DNA of 64,000 nucleotides from Catenuloplanes atrovinosus (GCF_031458235.1 NZ_JAVDYB010000001.1:1571001-1635000); one strand, 5' to 3'. Numbered from the stretch's first letter, positions 1 to 8,914 are shown. Made by a program: numbers and translations. Notes: generated by a model not told the origin, from the sequence alone.

Positions 1-36
1 GCGGACGGGGACCCGCCGGAAGCGGGCAAATCCAGA
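1..36 (+). repeat. Dispersed repeat family B, copy 1 (cut by window edge)
   Basis: The first bases read GCGGACGGGGACCCGCCGG and then AAGCGGGCAAAT. This matches the right half of a ~75-bp unit seen four more times in the window (20519-20596, 20791-20842, 36841-36916, 37957-38034). The GCGGG end points at the adjacent HAD gene stop, as in the other copies. Confidence 0.6.
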
Positions 37-38
37 TC

Positions 39-761
39 TTAAAGATCCTTCCGCGGTACGAGCAGCGTCGCCAGGTGCGGGACGTCGACGTCGGCGAGGG
101 AACCGCGCAGGTGGATGCCGGTCTCGCCGTGCAGGTGGCTGAGGTCGAGCTCGCACGGGACCGCGAGCACGGTGGCGCCGGCCGCGCGGGCGGACGCGAT
201 GCCGGCCGGCGAGTCCTCGATCGCGACACACGCGGTGATGTCGACGCCGAGCGCGTCCGCGGCCGTCCGGTACGGGGCCGGGTCGGGCTTGTTCGCGCTG
301 ACCTCGTCGCCGCAGACCACGACGTCGAACGAGTCGCGGCCGAGCGTGTCCAGCGCGACCTCGACCAGCCGGCGGCGGGTGGAGGTGACCAGCGCGGTCG
401 GGATGCCGGCGGCGCGGACCGCGGCCAGCAGCACCATGGCGCCGGGCCGCCAGACCAGGCCGGAGCGGAACAGCTCGACGACGCGGTCCTCCAGCGCCAG
501 GGCGCCGGCGGCCGGGTCGCGCCACGGCTGGCCCAGGTCCCGGTGCATGATCCGCATGGACTCCTCCATCGCGGTGCCGACCATGGCGGCGCGCGCGGCC
601 TCGGAGATCTCGCCGCCGTAGGAGCGGCCCAGCTCCACGATGGCGATCTCCCAGACCTTCTCGCTGTCGATCAGGGTGCCGTCCATGTCGAAGAGCACGG
701 CGGCGGGGCGGAGGACGGCGGGGGACTGGGTCTCGGTACGCAGGTCACTCACCCGGCCCAT
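39..761 (-). CDS. HAD-superfamily hydrolase (beta-phosphoglucomutase-like phosphatase)
   Basis: Predicted 240-residue cytoplasmic phosphohydrolase with all four HAD motifs. DMDGTLIDSE at about 25-34 carries the nucleophile Asp25 and acid/base Asp27. The others are the Thr/Ser of LVTST near 124-128, Lys158 in NKPDP, and the acidic pair in IEDSPAGI near 181-188. An alpha-helical cap of about 70 residues follows motif I, as in subfamily I phosphatases such as phosphoglucomutase, YniC and phosphoglycolate phosphatase. The substrate cannot be read from sequence. The ATG at 761 is preferred to an in-frame ATG at 842, whose extra 27 residues are Arg/Pro-rich and unlike the family. The gene appears monocistronic and is followed at once by a copy of repeat family B. 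Confidence 0.85.
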   Translation of the reverse strand: MGRVSDLRTETQSPAVLRPAAVLFDMDGTLIDSEKVWEIAIVELGRSYGGEISEAARAAMVGTAMEESMRIMHRDLGQPWRDPAAGALALEDRVVELFRSGLVWRPGAMVLLAAVRAAGIPTALVTSTRRRLVEVALDTLGRDSFDVVVCGDEVSANKPDPAPYRTAADALGVDITACVAIEDSPAGIASARAAGATVLAVPCELDLSHLHGETGIHLRGSLADVDVPHLATLLVPRKDL

Positions 762-870
762 TGTCCGGATCACCGCGCCCGGCTGCCACGGAGTGTGAGC
801 GGATCCGCTCAGCCGGCGCGGTGCAATGCCGATGAGCGACACGGCCGGTGAAAGCGTTGTGAGCAGGTGA

Positions 871-897
871 CCGCCCCGGGAGGTTCTCCCGGGGCGG
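871..897 (-). terminator. Hairpin terminator after the zinc peptidase gene
   Basis: CCGCCCCGGGA (871-881) and TCCCGGGGCGG (887-897) form a perfect 11-bp stem with a 5-base loop. It begins 6 bases beyond the stop codon of the minus-strand peptidase gene. There is no T-run, which is common for actinobacterial terminators. Confidence 0.7.
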
Positions 898-902
898 ACT
901 AC

Positions 903-1592
903 TCAGCTGATGTCGCAGACGTCCAGGCCGCGTTCGTAGCCGCTGAAGAACGCGTTGGTCCGCTGCTCGGCGGTGCCGTGCGCGTTCGGCGCGAACCACG
1001 GCTGGCTGGGGTCGTCACCGACAGCGAGCAGGCCGGTGCGCAGCTCCTCCATGTCCCCGTCCTCGATCTGGAGCCGGCCGGCCTGGATCGAGCCGCCGAG
1101 GTAGGCGCCGGCCATGCAGTCGGCCTGGAGCTCCTGCTCGATCGTGTACTCGTACTGGAGCCCGAACCGGACCTGGACGCCGTGCGCGTACTCGTGGCCG
1201 AGCAGGTAGTAGACGAACGCGTCGCCGATCTGCCCGAACGCGCCGAACGCCCACTCGATGTCGTACGCGATGAAGTCGCCGGCCGAGCAGTAGACCGCGT
1301 TGCGCGCGGGGATCGGCTGCCGCGCGCAGGCGACCTCGCCGTCCTCCCGGTACGGGACGATCTCCCGAACCGGCTCGAAGGCGAGGCCGCTCTGCCGGAA
1401 CACGTCGTTCCAGTACTGCTCCGCGACCGTGACCGCGGACTCGATGTCCGTGGCGAACTCGTCCTCGTTGCTGGCCCGGCCCGGGTTGTCGGCGGCGCCG
1501 GTCGTCCCGCCGCCGCCGACCCCGTCCCCGACGGCACAGCCGACCGCCAGCACCGCGCCCGCGATCAGCGCGGCCACCACGCGTCTTCTCAC
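903..1592 (-). CDS. Putative neutral zinc metallopeptidase, lipoprotein
   Basis: A 229-residue exported peptidase. The N-terminus (MRRRVVAALIAGAVLAVGC) is a signal peptide ending in a lipobox-like LAVGC with Cys19, so it should be a lipid-anchored lipoprotein. HEYAH at 133-137 is the HExxH zinc motif with catalytic Glu134. Glu154 in QELQADC is the likely third ligand, as in the YpfJ-type neutral zinc metallopeptidase family (PF04228). Two further Cys (89, 102) could form a disulfide. The start is a GTG at 1592, preceded by TACCCT (1600-1605) exactly 7 bases upstream, which suggests a leaderless mRNA. The gene lies 36 bases downstream of the ABC permease on the same strand but seems to carry its own promoter. 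Its natural substrate is unknown. Confidence 0.87.
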   Translation of the reverse strand: MRRRVVAALIAGAVLAVGCAVGDGVGGGGTTGAADNPGRASNEDEFATDIESAVTVAEQYWNDVFRQSGLAFEPVREIVPYREDGEVACARQPIPARNAVYCSAGDFIAYDIEWAFGAFGQIGDAFVYYLLGHEYAHGVQVRFGLQYEYTIEQELQADCMAGAYLGGSIQAGRLQIEDGDMEELRTGLLAVGDDPSQPWFAPNAHGTAEQRTNAFFSGYERGLDVCDIS

Positions 1593-1628
1593 ATCCTCGA
1601 GGGTACGGCCTCCACGGTGGACCCTCGA

Positions 1629-4169
1629 TCACTCGTAGGCGATGGCGTCCAGGACGTTGAGCCGGGACGCCCGCCGGGCGGGCAGCACCGCGGCGAGCAC
1701 GCCGGCCAGCGCGGCCGCCACCAGCAGGCCGGCGAGCTGCGCGTACGGGATGGTGACCACGGACAGCAGATCCTGCTGGCGCAGGGCCAGCGACGCGGAC
1801 GCGCCCAGACCGACGCCGAGCGCGATGCCGAGCAGGCAGCCGTAGACCGCGATCAGCAGCGACTCCACCCGCACCATGCCGCGCACCTGGCGCCGCGTGG
1901 TACCGATCGCGCGGAGCAGGCCCAGCTCGCGGGTCCGCTCGTAGATGCTGAGCACCAGCGTGTTCACGATGCCGAGGAAGGCCACGATCACGGCCAGGGC
2001 CAGCAGCACGTAGAAGATCGCCAGCACGCCGTCGACCAGCGCGTTCTGCTGCGCGATGAACGACTCCTGATCGCCGACCGTCACCAGCGGGTAGTCCGCC
2101 ATGATCCGTTCGACGCCGGCCACCACCGCGTCGGTGTCCGCGCCCTCGTCCAGCGCCACGAACCCCTGCATCGCCAGCGGCCCGGCGAACGTCTCCACCG
2201 CGGACTCCGGCAGCAGCAGCCCGGCCGTCAGCTGACTCTTGTAGATCCCCGCGATCGTGTACGTCCGCGGGCCGCCCTTCGCGCCCTCGACCGTGGCCGT
2301 CTCGCCGACCGTCAGCCCGAGCGTGCCGGCCGTGTTCGTGTCGATCAGCGCCTCGGTGGGACCGGACGGCGCGACCGTGCCGGACTCCTCCTCCAGCGCG
2401 AACATCGGCCCGGCCCGGCCCAGATCGGTGGCGGAGACGAACTGCTGCGGCTGCCCGTTCACCGTGGCCACGCTGAAGTGGTACGCGATCGACTCGCGCA
2501 CGCCCGGCAGCGCGTCGACCTCGCGCAGCCGCGCCGGGTCGAAGCCCTCCCGGCCGTCCGGCAGCTGCTGCGAGTTGGTCAGGATCATCACCTCGGCACC
2601 GATGTCGTTCTCCACCAGGTCCCGTACGGTGGAGCGCAACGACGAGCCGATCACGGTGACCGTGCTGACCAGCGCCACGCCGATCATCAGCGCGACCGCG
2701 GTCACGGACGTGCGCCGCGGGTTGCGCAGCGCGTTGCGGCGGCCCAGGTCACCGGCCGTGCCCCAGGCGACCAGCCGGCCGATCGCGCCGGCCACCGGCC
2801 GGGTCAGCGCCGGCGACAGCAGCGCCACCCCGACGATCGACAGCAGCACGCCGGCGCCGATCAGCACCGCGGCCAGCGGCGCGCCGAACAGCGCCGCCGC
2901 GATCGCGGCCACGCCCAGCCCGGTGACGACCGAGCCGGCGACGGTCAGGCCGAGCATCGGCTTGTCCGGGCGGGTGACCTCGCGCATCGCCGCGATCGGC
3001 GGCACGGACGCGGCCCGGATCGCCGGGATCAGCGCGGCCGTCACCGTCATCAGCACGCCCAGCAGGTACGACACCACGATCGCGGTCACGCCGACGACCA
3101 GGTCACCCTCGGGCAGCGGCAGCCCGGCCGCGCCGGCCGCGGCCTGCAGCCCGTACGCCACGCCGATGCCGGCCAGCAGGCCCAGCGTGGAGGCGACGAA
3201 GCCGACCACCAGCGCCTCGATCAGCACGGACCCGGTGAGCTGGCCCCACCCGGCGCCGAGCGCGCGGAACAGCGCCAGCTCGCGGGCCCGCTGAGCGATG
3301 ATGATGTTGAACGTGTTGAAGATCAGGAACATCCCGACCAACAGCGCCACCAGCGCGAACCCGAGGAAGAACCAGTTCACGAAGGTGAGCAGCTGCTTGA
3401 ACGCGCTGGCCTGCTCCTCCGCGATCTCCGCCCCCGTCACGGCCTCGAACCCGGCCGGCACCACGGCCGCCACCCGGCTCTTGAGGTCGTCGTCGGAGAT
3501 CGCGTCGGCGGCGGTCAGCGCGGCGCCGCCGTACACGCCGGTCTTGCCGTAGAACAGCCGCTGCGCCTCCGGCATCGTGAACGCGACCATGGTCTCGCCG
3601 GACAGCGACGGCCGGCCGCCGGAGTACTCCAGCACGCCGGTCACCGTGTACTCACGGGACTCGTAACGCGGTCCGATGTAGACCTTCAGCCGGTCGCCGA
3701 CCCCGACGCCGGCCTGCTCGGCCGTGAACCGGGTCAGCGCCACCTCGGTGTCCGCGGCCGGCACCGCGCCCTCGGCCACCTGCAACAGGTCGCCGCCGCC
3801 GGCCCAGCCCACGCCGAGCTGCGGCGCGCCGGACGACGGCACCGCCTTGCCGTCCCGCGCCCGGAACGGCACGACGCCCTGCGCGGACGCGTCTCCCGAC
3901 GCGCTCGCCACGCCGTCCACCTGGCTCAGCCGGGTGACGTCCGCGTCCGTGAGCAGCGGCGGCGACTCGGCGCCCGCCTCGGAGTCGGCCCGCACCTGCA
4001 CGGCCGTCTCCTGGTTGACGGTCTGGAACAGCCGCTCGAAACGGCCGCCCAGCGAGTCCGTGAGCACGAACGCGCTGGACACGAACATGACGCCGAGCAC
4101 GATCGCCAGTCCGGAGAGGACCAGGCGCAGCTTCCGGGCCAGCAGGCTCTTGATCGTCGCGCGCAGCAT
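1629..4169 (-). CDS. ABC transporter permease, FtsX/MacB-like, 846 residues
   Basis: Large inner-membrane permease with two FtsX-like modules. There is one membrane segment at about 15-35, then a large extracellular domain, then three helices near 265-400. A second one-plus-three helix set follows in the C-terminal half, again with a large extracellular domain. The segments after NTFNIIIAQRARELALFRALG and before the C-terminus are typical FtsX domains (ERTRELGLLRAIG). Such proteins couple ATP hydrolysis to export of lipids, peptides or drugs, or to control of cell-wall enzymes; the substrate here is not known. The ATG at 4169 overlaps the TGA of the ATPase gene by one base (TGATG), showing translational coupling. 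No membrane-fusion partner is encoded nearby. Confidence 0.9.
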   Translation of the reverse strand: MLRATIKSLLARKLRLVLSGLAIVLGVMFVSSAFVLTDSLGGRFERLFQTVNQETAVQVRADSEAGAESPPLLTDADVTRLSQVDGVASASGDASAQGVVPFRARDGKAVPSSGAPQLGVGWAGGGDLLQVAEGAVPAADTEVALTRFTAEQAGVGVGDRLKVYIGPRYESREYTVTGVLEYSGGRPSLSGETMVAFTMPEAQRLFYGKTGVYGGAALTAADAISDDDLKSRVAAVVPAGFEAVTGAEIAEEQASAFKQLLTFVNWFFLGFALVALLVGMFLIFNTFNIIIAQRARELALFRALGAGWGQLTGSVLIEALVVGFVASTLGLLAGIGVAYGLQAAAGAAGLPLPEGDLVVGVTAIVVSYLLGVLMTVTAALIPAIRAASVPPIAAMREVTRPDKPMLGLTVAGSVVTGLGVAAIAAALFGAPLAAVLIGAGVLLSIVGVALLSPALTRPVAGAIGRLVAWGTAGDLGRRNALRNPRRTSVTAVALMIGVALVSTVTVIGSSLRSTVRDLVENDIGAEVMILTNSQQLPDGREGFDPARLREVDALPGVRESIAYHFSVATVNGQPQQFVSATDLGRAGPMFALEEESGTVAPSGPTEALIDTNTAGTLGLTVGETATVEGAKGGPRTYTIAGIYKSQLTAGLLLPESAVETFAGPLAMQGFVALDEGADTDAVVAGVERIMADYPLVTVGDQESFIAQQNALVDGVLAIFYVLLALAVIVAFLGIVNTLVLSIYERTRELGLLRAIGTTRRQVRGMVRVESLLIAVYGCLLGIALGVGLGASASLALRQQDLLSVVTIPYAQLAGLLVAAALAGVLAAVLPARRASRLNVLDAIAYE

Positions 4170-4960
4170 CAGCGCACCGGCTCGGTGTCGGGCTGGTTCT
4201 CCGGCAGGTCCAGGTGCTTGAGCTTGTCCAGCACCGCGTCCGCGGTCGGCGCGGACAGCTCGTCCACCATCCGGCCGTCGGCCAGGAAGACCACGTGATC
4301 CGCGTACGACGCCGCGACCGGGTCGTGCGTGACCATGATGATCGTCTGCCCGTGGTCGTGCACGCTGTTGCGCAGGAACGCCAGCACGTCCGCGCCCGCC
4401 CGGCTGTCCAGGTTGCCGGTCGGCTCGTCCGCGAAGATCACGTCCGGCCGGGCCAGCAGCGCCCGCGCGCACGCCACCCGCTGCTGCTGACCGCCGGACA
4501 GCTGCGTCGGCCGGTGGTGCAGCCGGTCCTTCAGCCCCACCGTGGTCACGATCGTCTCGAACCACGCCGGGTCCGCCTTGCGCCCCGCGATGGACAGCGG
4601 GAGCAGCATGTTCTCCTCCGCCGTCAGCGTCGGCAGCAGGTTGAACTGCTGGAAGATGAACCCGATCTTGCTACGCCGCAACTTGGTCAGCTGCGTGTCG
4701 TTCATGCCGGTCAGCGGCGTCTCCCCGATATGGATCATGCCGCGGGAGACCGTGTCCAGGCCCGCCAGGCAGTGCATCAGCGTCGACTTCCCGCTGCCGG
4801 ACGGCCCCATGATCGCCGTGAAGCGGCCCTTCTCGAACCGCGTGGTGATCCCGGCCAGGGCGGTCACCTGCGCCTCCCCGCTCCCGTACACCTTCCACAC
4901 ATCCACGGCCGACACCGCCGCCGTGGCGGCCCCCACCGTGCCGATCCCGTCGTCCGACAT
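4169..4960 (-). CDS. ABC transporter ATP-binding protein, MacB/LolD type
   Basis: A 263-residue nucleotide-binding subunit for the FtsX-like permease next to it. Walker A is GPSGSGKST at 52-60. The Q-loop region reads FIFQQFNLLP, the signature motif LSGGQQQR, Walker B VIFADEPTGN, and the switch His lies in VTHDP. The N-terminal 18 residues are a short Ala/Gly-rich extension. The ATG at 4960 has a good ribosome site (GGGGAG five bases upstream). A longer in-frame start at 5068 would add 36 Arg-rich residues unlike the family. It is encoded downstream of the response regulator with a 286-base gap. This suggests, but does not prove, control by the two-component pair, as in antibiotic-resistance BceRS- or LiaRS-like loci. 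Confidence 0.92.
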   Translation of the reverse strand: MSDDGIGTVGAATAAVSAVDVWKVYGSGEAQVTALAGITTRFEKGRFTAIMGPSGSGKSTLMHCLAGLDTVSRGMIHIGETPLTGMNDTQLTKLRRSKIGFIFQQFNLLPTLTAEENMLLPLSIAGRKADPAWFETIVTTVGLKDRLHHRPTQLSGGQQQRVACARALLARPDVIFADEPTGNLDSRAGADVLAFLRNSVHDHGQTIIMVTHDPVAASYADHVVFLADGRMVDELSAPTADAVLDKLKHLDLPENQPDTEPVR

Positions 4961-5145
4961 TCCGACTCCCCGTCTATGCGACTCCCGCAAACCCGCACGG
5001 CCTGCCCACCTGACGGTACGGGTCGCATGCCGCCCGGCCGTCCATCGTTCGACTGGTCGTGCGGTCACCCACTGGACGGTCCCCCCGTCCTCCTCAGGTA
5101 GGAGACCCCCGCTCTCCGCCCCCCTCGCGTGCCTCCCTCTCCCGC

Positions 5146-5172
5146 CCCTCCCTCCCTCCCTCCCTCCCTCCC
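5146..5172. repeat. (CCCT)n microsatellite; G-quadruplex-forming on the minus strand
   Basis: Seven CCC runs separated by single T bases. On the minus strand, which is the coding strand of the flanking genes, this reads GGG-A repeated seven times. That is an ideal intramolecular G-quadruplex motif with one-base loops. It lies in the leader or promoter region between the response regulator and the ABC ATPase gene. Confidence 0.8.
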
Positions 5173-5176
5173 GCGT

Positions 5177-5234
5177 CGATCTAGGGCGGATTCGCGTGAT
5201 TGGAGATCAAACCGCCGGAATCCGCCCTAGATCG
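5177..5234 (-). terminator. 17-bp perfect inverted repeat downstream of the response regulator
   Basis: CGATCTAGGGCGGATTC (5177-5193) and its exact reverse complement (5218-5234) flank a 24-base loop. It begins 12 bases after the stop codon of the minus-strand response regulator gene, so a terminator is likely. The long loop also allows an operator function for the downstream ABC genes. Confidence 0.55.
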
Positions 5235-5246
5235 GCGCGGCAGGGG

Positions 5247-5921
5247 TTAGGGGCGGGGGCGGACGAGGCCGGACTCGTAGGCGAGGACGACGGCCTGGAC
5301 GCGGTCGCGGAGGCCGAGTTTGGTGAGGACGTGGCCGACGTGGGTCTTGATGGTGGTTTCGCTGACCGAGAGGGCGCGGGCGATCTCGGCGTTGGAGAGG
5401 CCCTTCGCGACCTGGACCAGGACCTCGCGCTCGCGTTCGGTGAGGGAGTCGAGGGTGCGGGGTGGGGTGGCGGCGAGGTCGGGGAGGACGACGGCGAAGC
5501 GGTCGAGGAGGCGCTTGAGGATGCGGGGGGCGACCACGGCCTCGCCGGCGGCGACCGTGCGGATGGCGGTGACCAGATCCTCCGCGGGTACGTCCTTGGC
5601 GAGGAATCCGCTGGCGCCGGCGCGGAGGGCGCCGACCACGTACTCGTCGAGGTCGAAGGTGGTCAGGATGAGCACCCGGACCGGGAGGCGGGCGTCGACG
5701 ATGGCCTTGGTGGCGGCCACGCCGTCCAGGCGGGGCATGCGGATGTCCATCAGTACCACGTCGGGCTGGAGCCGCCGGGCCAGGTCGACGGCCTCGGCGC
5801 CGTCGCCGGCCTCGCCGACCACGTGCAGGTCGGCCTCGGCGCCGAGCACCATGCGGAAACCGGTCCGCAGCAGTGGCTGGTCGTCGGCGAGCAGGATGCG
5901 TACCGGTCGTCCGTCAGTCAC
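5247..5921 (-). CDS. NarL/FixJ-family response regulator
   Basis: A 224-residue DNA-binding response regulator. The receiver domain (about 7-125) has the acidic pair in LADDQ, phospho-acceptor Asp59 in VLMDIRMP, Thr in LTTFD and Lys in LAKDVP. The C-terminal LuxR-type helix-turn-helix (about 155-215) reads LTEREREVL and NAEIARALSVSETTIKTHV. The partner kinase gene ends 11 bases upstream, so the two form a cognate pair in one operon. The start is a GTG with the ribosome site GGGGGAT. Likely targets are its own operon and the ABC exporter downstream; this is inferred from position only. Confidence 0.93.
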   Translation of the reverse strand: MTDGRPVRILLADDQPLLRTGFRMVLGAEADLHVVGEAGDGAEAVDLARRLQPDVVLMDIRMPRLDGVAATKAIVDARLPVRVLILTTFDLDEYVVGALRAGASGFLAKDVPAEDLVTAIRTVAAGEAVVAPRILKRLLDRFAVVLPDLAATPPRTLDSLTEREREVLVQVAKGLSNAEIARALSVSETTIKTHVGHVLTKLGLRDRVQAVVLAYESGLVRPRP

Positions 5922-5932
5922 GTGATCCCCCT

Positions 5933-7126
5933 TCAGTCCATGGGGATCTTCGCGTAGACGCGGAAGCCGCCGCCAGGGCGGGGGCCGACGCGCAGCGTGC
6001 CGCCGTAGAGCGCGACCCGTTCGCGCATGCCGACCAGGCCGTGGCCGGCGCCGTGCTCGGAGCCGGGGACCGGGCCGCGGCCGGTGTCGAAGACCTCGAC
6101 GATCAGCCAGTAGACGCCGAAGCTGAGCCGGACCTGGGCGGTGGCGCGGCCGGCGTGCTTGAGCGCGTTGGTCAGCGCCTCCTGGACGATCCGGTAGACG
6201 GTGAGCGCCACGCCCGGCTCCAGCTCGGTGGGGGTGCCGTCGATCTTGAGGGTGACCGGGAGGCCGGCGTCGCGGACCTGGACGGCGAGCGCCTCCAGGC
6301 CCGCTATCCCGGGCTGGGGGGCCAGTTCGGCGGCGGGCTCGGCCTCGGTACGCAGTACGCCCAGCATGCGGCGCAGCTCGCGCATCGCGGTCCGGGACGT
6401 CTCCTCGATCGTGGTCAGCGCCTCGTCGGCGGCGTCCGCGTCGGTGCGCAGGACCCGCCGGGCGCCGGTGGCGAGCACGCCCATCACGCTGACGTTGTGC
6501 GCGACCACGTCGTGCAGTTCGCGCGCGATGCGGCGGCGCTCGTCCGCGACGGCCTGCTCGGCCAGCGCGCGCTGGTTGGACTCGGCGGCGAGCGCGCGCT
6601 CCTCCAGCGCGCGGGCGGTCACCCGGCGGCCGTGCACGGCGCGGCCGACCAGGAAGACGACCAGGCCGAGCAGCGCGTTGTTGACGGCGAGGTAGACCAG
6701 CGGTACGCCGTGCTGGCCGAGCCGGTCCGGGAGGATCAGCGGCGAGACCACCACGGGCAGCCAGATCAGCACCACGGCGATGATCGCGGCGCGCAGCGAC
6801 AGCCGGGAGCCGGCCGTGTACGTCAGGATCGCGAACGCGATCGGCAGCGTGAGCGGCTGCGGGGTGTCGAGCAGCGGCGTGGCCACGGCCGGCAGCAGCA
6901 TCAGCAGCGCCGGCCAGAGCAGGACCCGGCGCAGCACGATCGGCACCGCGAACCAGAGCGTCAGCAGCACCACGACGGCCGGGTGGCCGGTCAGCTCCTC
7001 CGGGCCGAGCAGCGCCACCAGCACGTCGGCCACCAGCACGGCCAGCGTCAGCGCGCAGTCCCAGGCGAGCGCGTGCCGTGGCCGCCGGCTCCGCCCCGCG
7101 GCGAGCCAGCTCCGCAGGGTCCTCAT
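5933..7126 (-). CDS. Sensor histidine kinase, NarL-partner (HisKA_3) type
   Basis: A 397-residue membrane kinase. About five hydrophobic segments fill residues 20-165 with almost no extracytoplasmic loop, as in 7TMR-less DesK/LiaS-like sensors that detect changes in the membrane itself. A coiled linker follows at 165-195. The dimerisation/phosphoacceptor motif is RIARELHDVVAHN with His205. The C-terminal HATPase domain has NALKHA (N box) and VFDTGRGPVPG plus GHGLVGMRER (G boxes). It autophosphorylates and passes phosphate to the response regulator encoded 11 bases downstream. Confidence 0.92.
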   Translation of the reverse strand: MRTLRSWLAAGRSRRPRHALAWDCALTLAVLVADVLVALLGPEELTGHPAVVVLLTLWFAVPIVLRRVLLWPALLMLLPAVATPLLDTPQPLTLPIAFAILTYTAGSRLSLRAAIIAVVLIWLPVVVSPLILPDRLGQHGVPLVYLAVNNALLGLVVFLVGRAVHGRRVTARALEERALAAESNQRALAEQAVADERRRIARELHDVVAHNVSVMGVLATGARRVLRTDADAADEALTTIEETSRTAMRELRRMLGVLRTEAEPAAELAPQPGIAGLEALAVQVRDAGLPVTLKIDGTPTELEPGVALTVYRIVQEALTNALKHAGRATAQVRLSFGVYWLIVEVFDTGRGPVPGSEHGAGHGLVGMRERVALYGGTLRVGPRPGGGFRVYAKIPMD

Positions 7127-7349
7127 CCGGCGGCGGCCCGGTCGCGCACGATGTTCATCACCTCGGAACCTATCCGCCCGCGGCGCGCCGCGAATCGCCC
7201 GCGACGCCGACCCGGCCTCCTCCCACAGCAGGAGAACCGCCTATGACCTCCGGCACAGTGCTAAGGCCCCGGCCCCGGCTGCCGATCACTTCGCCACCGA
7301 ATCGCACCGATACGGCACCACACCGCGAGCACCGCCGGAGGCGACCGAG

Positions 7350-7967
7350 ATGGCACTGCGACTGCCCTGGAAACGGCGGATGCCGGAGCCCGAGGCCTTC
7401 GTCGACCTGCCGGACGACGCCGACCTGGTGACGCTGGTCATCGGCGAGCGGACGTACCGGGACCTCAGCGTCATCCGTACCCCGGACAGGGCCTGGAACT
7501 TCCGGCTGCCCGGCGGCCTGGAGGAGGGCGCGACCGTCGAGCTGGTCTGGACCGCGGACGGCCGGGGCGGCGAGGGCACCGGGTGCGTGGTGCGGGCCAC
7601 GGACGCCACGGTCGGCATCCGGGCGACGCGCGTGCAGACCGGCATCCAGCGCCGGGGCAGCCTGCGGGTGCCGGCCACGGTGCCGCTGTCGCTGACCGGG
7701 CCGGACGGCGTCTCCTACTCGCTGACCACGCGGAACCTGTCGCTGGGCGGGGCGCTCGCGTTCGGCCGCGGGCCGGAGCCGGGGGAGCCGCTGCCCGGGC
7801 GCCTGGACCTGCCCGGCCAGTTCGTCACCGTGAACGCGCGGGTGCTGCCCGGCCCGGACCCGGTCAACGTGCACCGGCTGCTCTTCGTCGGGCTCACCAC
7901 GCAGGCCGAGGACCTGATCGCGGACTACGTCGCCGCGCAGGAGCGGCGTCGCGCCTACGCCCGCTGA
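7350..7967 (+). CDS. PilZ-domain protein, putative cyclic-di-GMP receptor
   Basis: A 205-residue soluble protein. An N-terminal YcgR-like beta domain (about 20-95) is followed by a PilZ domain with RRGSLR near 100-105 (RxxxR motif) and NLSLGG near 130-135 (D/NxSxxG motif). These two motifs form the cyclic-di-GMP binding site in the PilZ family. The ATG at 7350 has GGAGG eight bases upstream; upstream in-frame codons read as Arg/Ser-rich non-family sequence. It is monocistronic. Its last 13 bases overlap the end of the RecB-like gene on the other strand. In actinomycetes c-di-GMP controls development; what this protein acts on is unknown. Confidence 0.85.
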   Translation: MALRLPWKRRMPEPEAFVDLPDDADLVTLVIGERTYRDLSVIRTPDRAWNFRLPGGLEEGATVELVWTADGRGGEGTGCVVRATDATVGIRATRVQTGIQRRGSLRVPATVPLSLTGPDGVSYSLTTRNLSLGGALAFGRGPEPGEPLPGRLDLPGQFVTVNARVLPGPDPVNVHRLLFVGLTTQAEDLIADYVAAQERRRAYAR

Positions 7968-8914
7968 TCCGCGGTCGGCTGCTGCGGCACCGGCTCCGGG
8001 TACGGCGGGGGCGTCCCACCGTACGCCGGGCAGAGCGCCTTGTGGTTGCACCAGCCGCACAGCTTGCTCGGCTGCGGCCGGAAGTCGCGGGTGGCCGTGG
8101 CCGTCTCGATCGCCTTGGCCAGCGCCAGCACGGTGCGCTCGAACCGCTCCAGCTCCTCCACGTCCGGCGAGTAGTCGCAGACCTCCACGTCCTTGAGGTA
8201 GATCAGGCGCAGCACCCGCGGCACCACGCCCCGGGTGCGCCACAGCACCAGCGCGTAGAACTTGAGCTGGAACAGCGCCTTCGCCTCGAACGCCGCACGC
8301 GGCGCGCCACCGGTCTTGTAGTCGACCACCCGGATCTGCCCGTCCGGCGAGACGTCCAGCCGGTCGACGAAGCCGCGCAGCCGCAGCCGGTCGTCGATCA
8401 CCGTGGAGATCAGCTGCTCGCGCTCGGCCGGCTCCAGCCGGCGCGGGTCCTCCAGCGTGAAATAGCCCTTGACCAGGTCACGCGCGGACGCCAGGAAGTC
8501 CTCCACCCCGGTCACCGGCGTCTCGCCCGGCTGCACCTCGATCAGCACCTCCGCCCGCGCACCCTCGGGGACGGGTTGCTCGAACAGCGTGGCGAGCGCC
8601 GGGTCCTCCTCCAGGAGCCGCTCCCAGGACGGGGCGACCAGGCCGAAGGCGGCATCGGGGGTACGGTCGGCGGCCGGCAGATCGTAGAGACGCTCCAGGA
8701 CCGCGTGCACCAGCGTGCCCCGCAGCTGATCGGCCGTGGGCTGCTCGGGGATGCGATCGATGGTGCGGAAGCGGAACAGCAGCGGGCAGGTCTTGAAGTC
8801 GCCGGCCCGGGAGGGGGAGAGTGACGGGCCGGTCCAGTCCGGCTCGGCCAGCTCGGCGGGCGTGGCGGTGGAACGGCCTGTCGGCAAGTGGGGCGCCTCC
8901 GTCTCCGTGGTCAT
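7955..8914 (-). CDS. RecB-family nuclease (PD-(D/E)XK) with Fe-S cluster motif
   Basis: A 319-residue nuclease like Rv2119 beside the mycobacterial proteasome genes. The C-terminal nuclease core has GFVDRLD, then VDYKTG (catalytic Asp and Lys of the PD-(D/E)XK fold). Cys43 and the cluster CGWCNHKALC (Cys286, 289, 295) give the four-cysteine pattern that binds a 4Fe-4S cluster in AddB and Cas4 relatives. It is probably a DNA exonuclease in repair; no helicase domain is present. A TAGCCT hexamer at 8921-8926 lies exactly 6 bases upstream of the ATG, implying a leaderless mRNA. The promoter region of 86 bases is shared with the divergent site-2 protease gene. Confidence 0.88.
   Translation of the reverse strand: MTTETEAPHLPTGRSTATPAELAEPDWTGPSLSPSRAGDFKTCPLLFRFRTIDRIPEQPTADQLRGTLVHAVLERLYDLPAADRTPDAAFGLVAPSWERLLEEDPALATLFEQPVPEGARAEVLIEVQPGETPVTGVEDFLASARDLVKGYFTLEDPRRLEPAEREQLISTVIDDRLRLRGFVDRLDVSPDGQIRVVDYKTGGAPRAAFEAKALFQLKFYALVLWRTRGVVPRVLRLIYLKDVEVCDYSPDVEELERFERTVLALAKAIETATATRDFRPQPSKLCGWCNHKALCPAYGGTPPPYPEPVPQQPTADQRA

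Noticed and set aside
867-4298. Open frame of over 1100 residues on the plus strand opposite the FtsX-like permease
   Set aside because: Composition of a shadow frame (Arg/Asp/Gln/His/Ala); the minus strand has the clear permease and peptidase genes.
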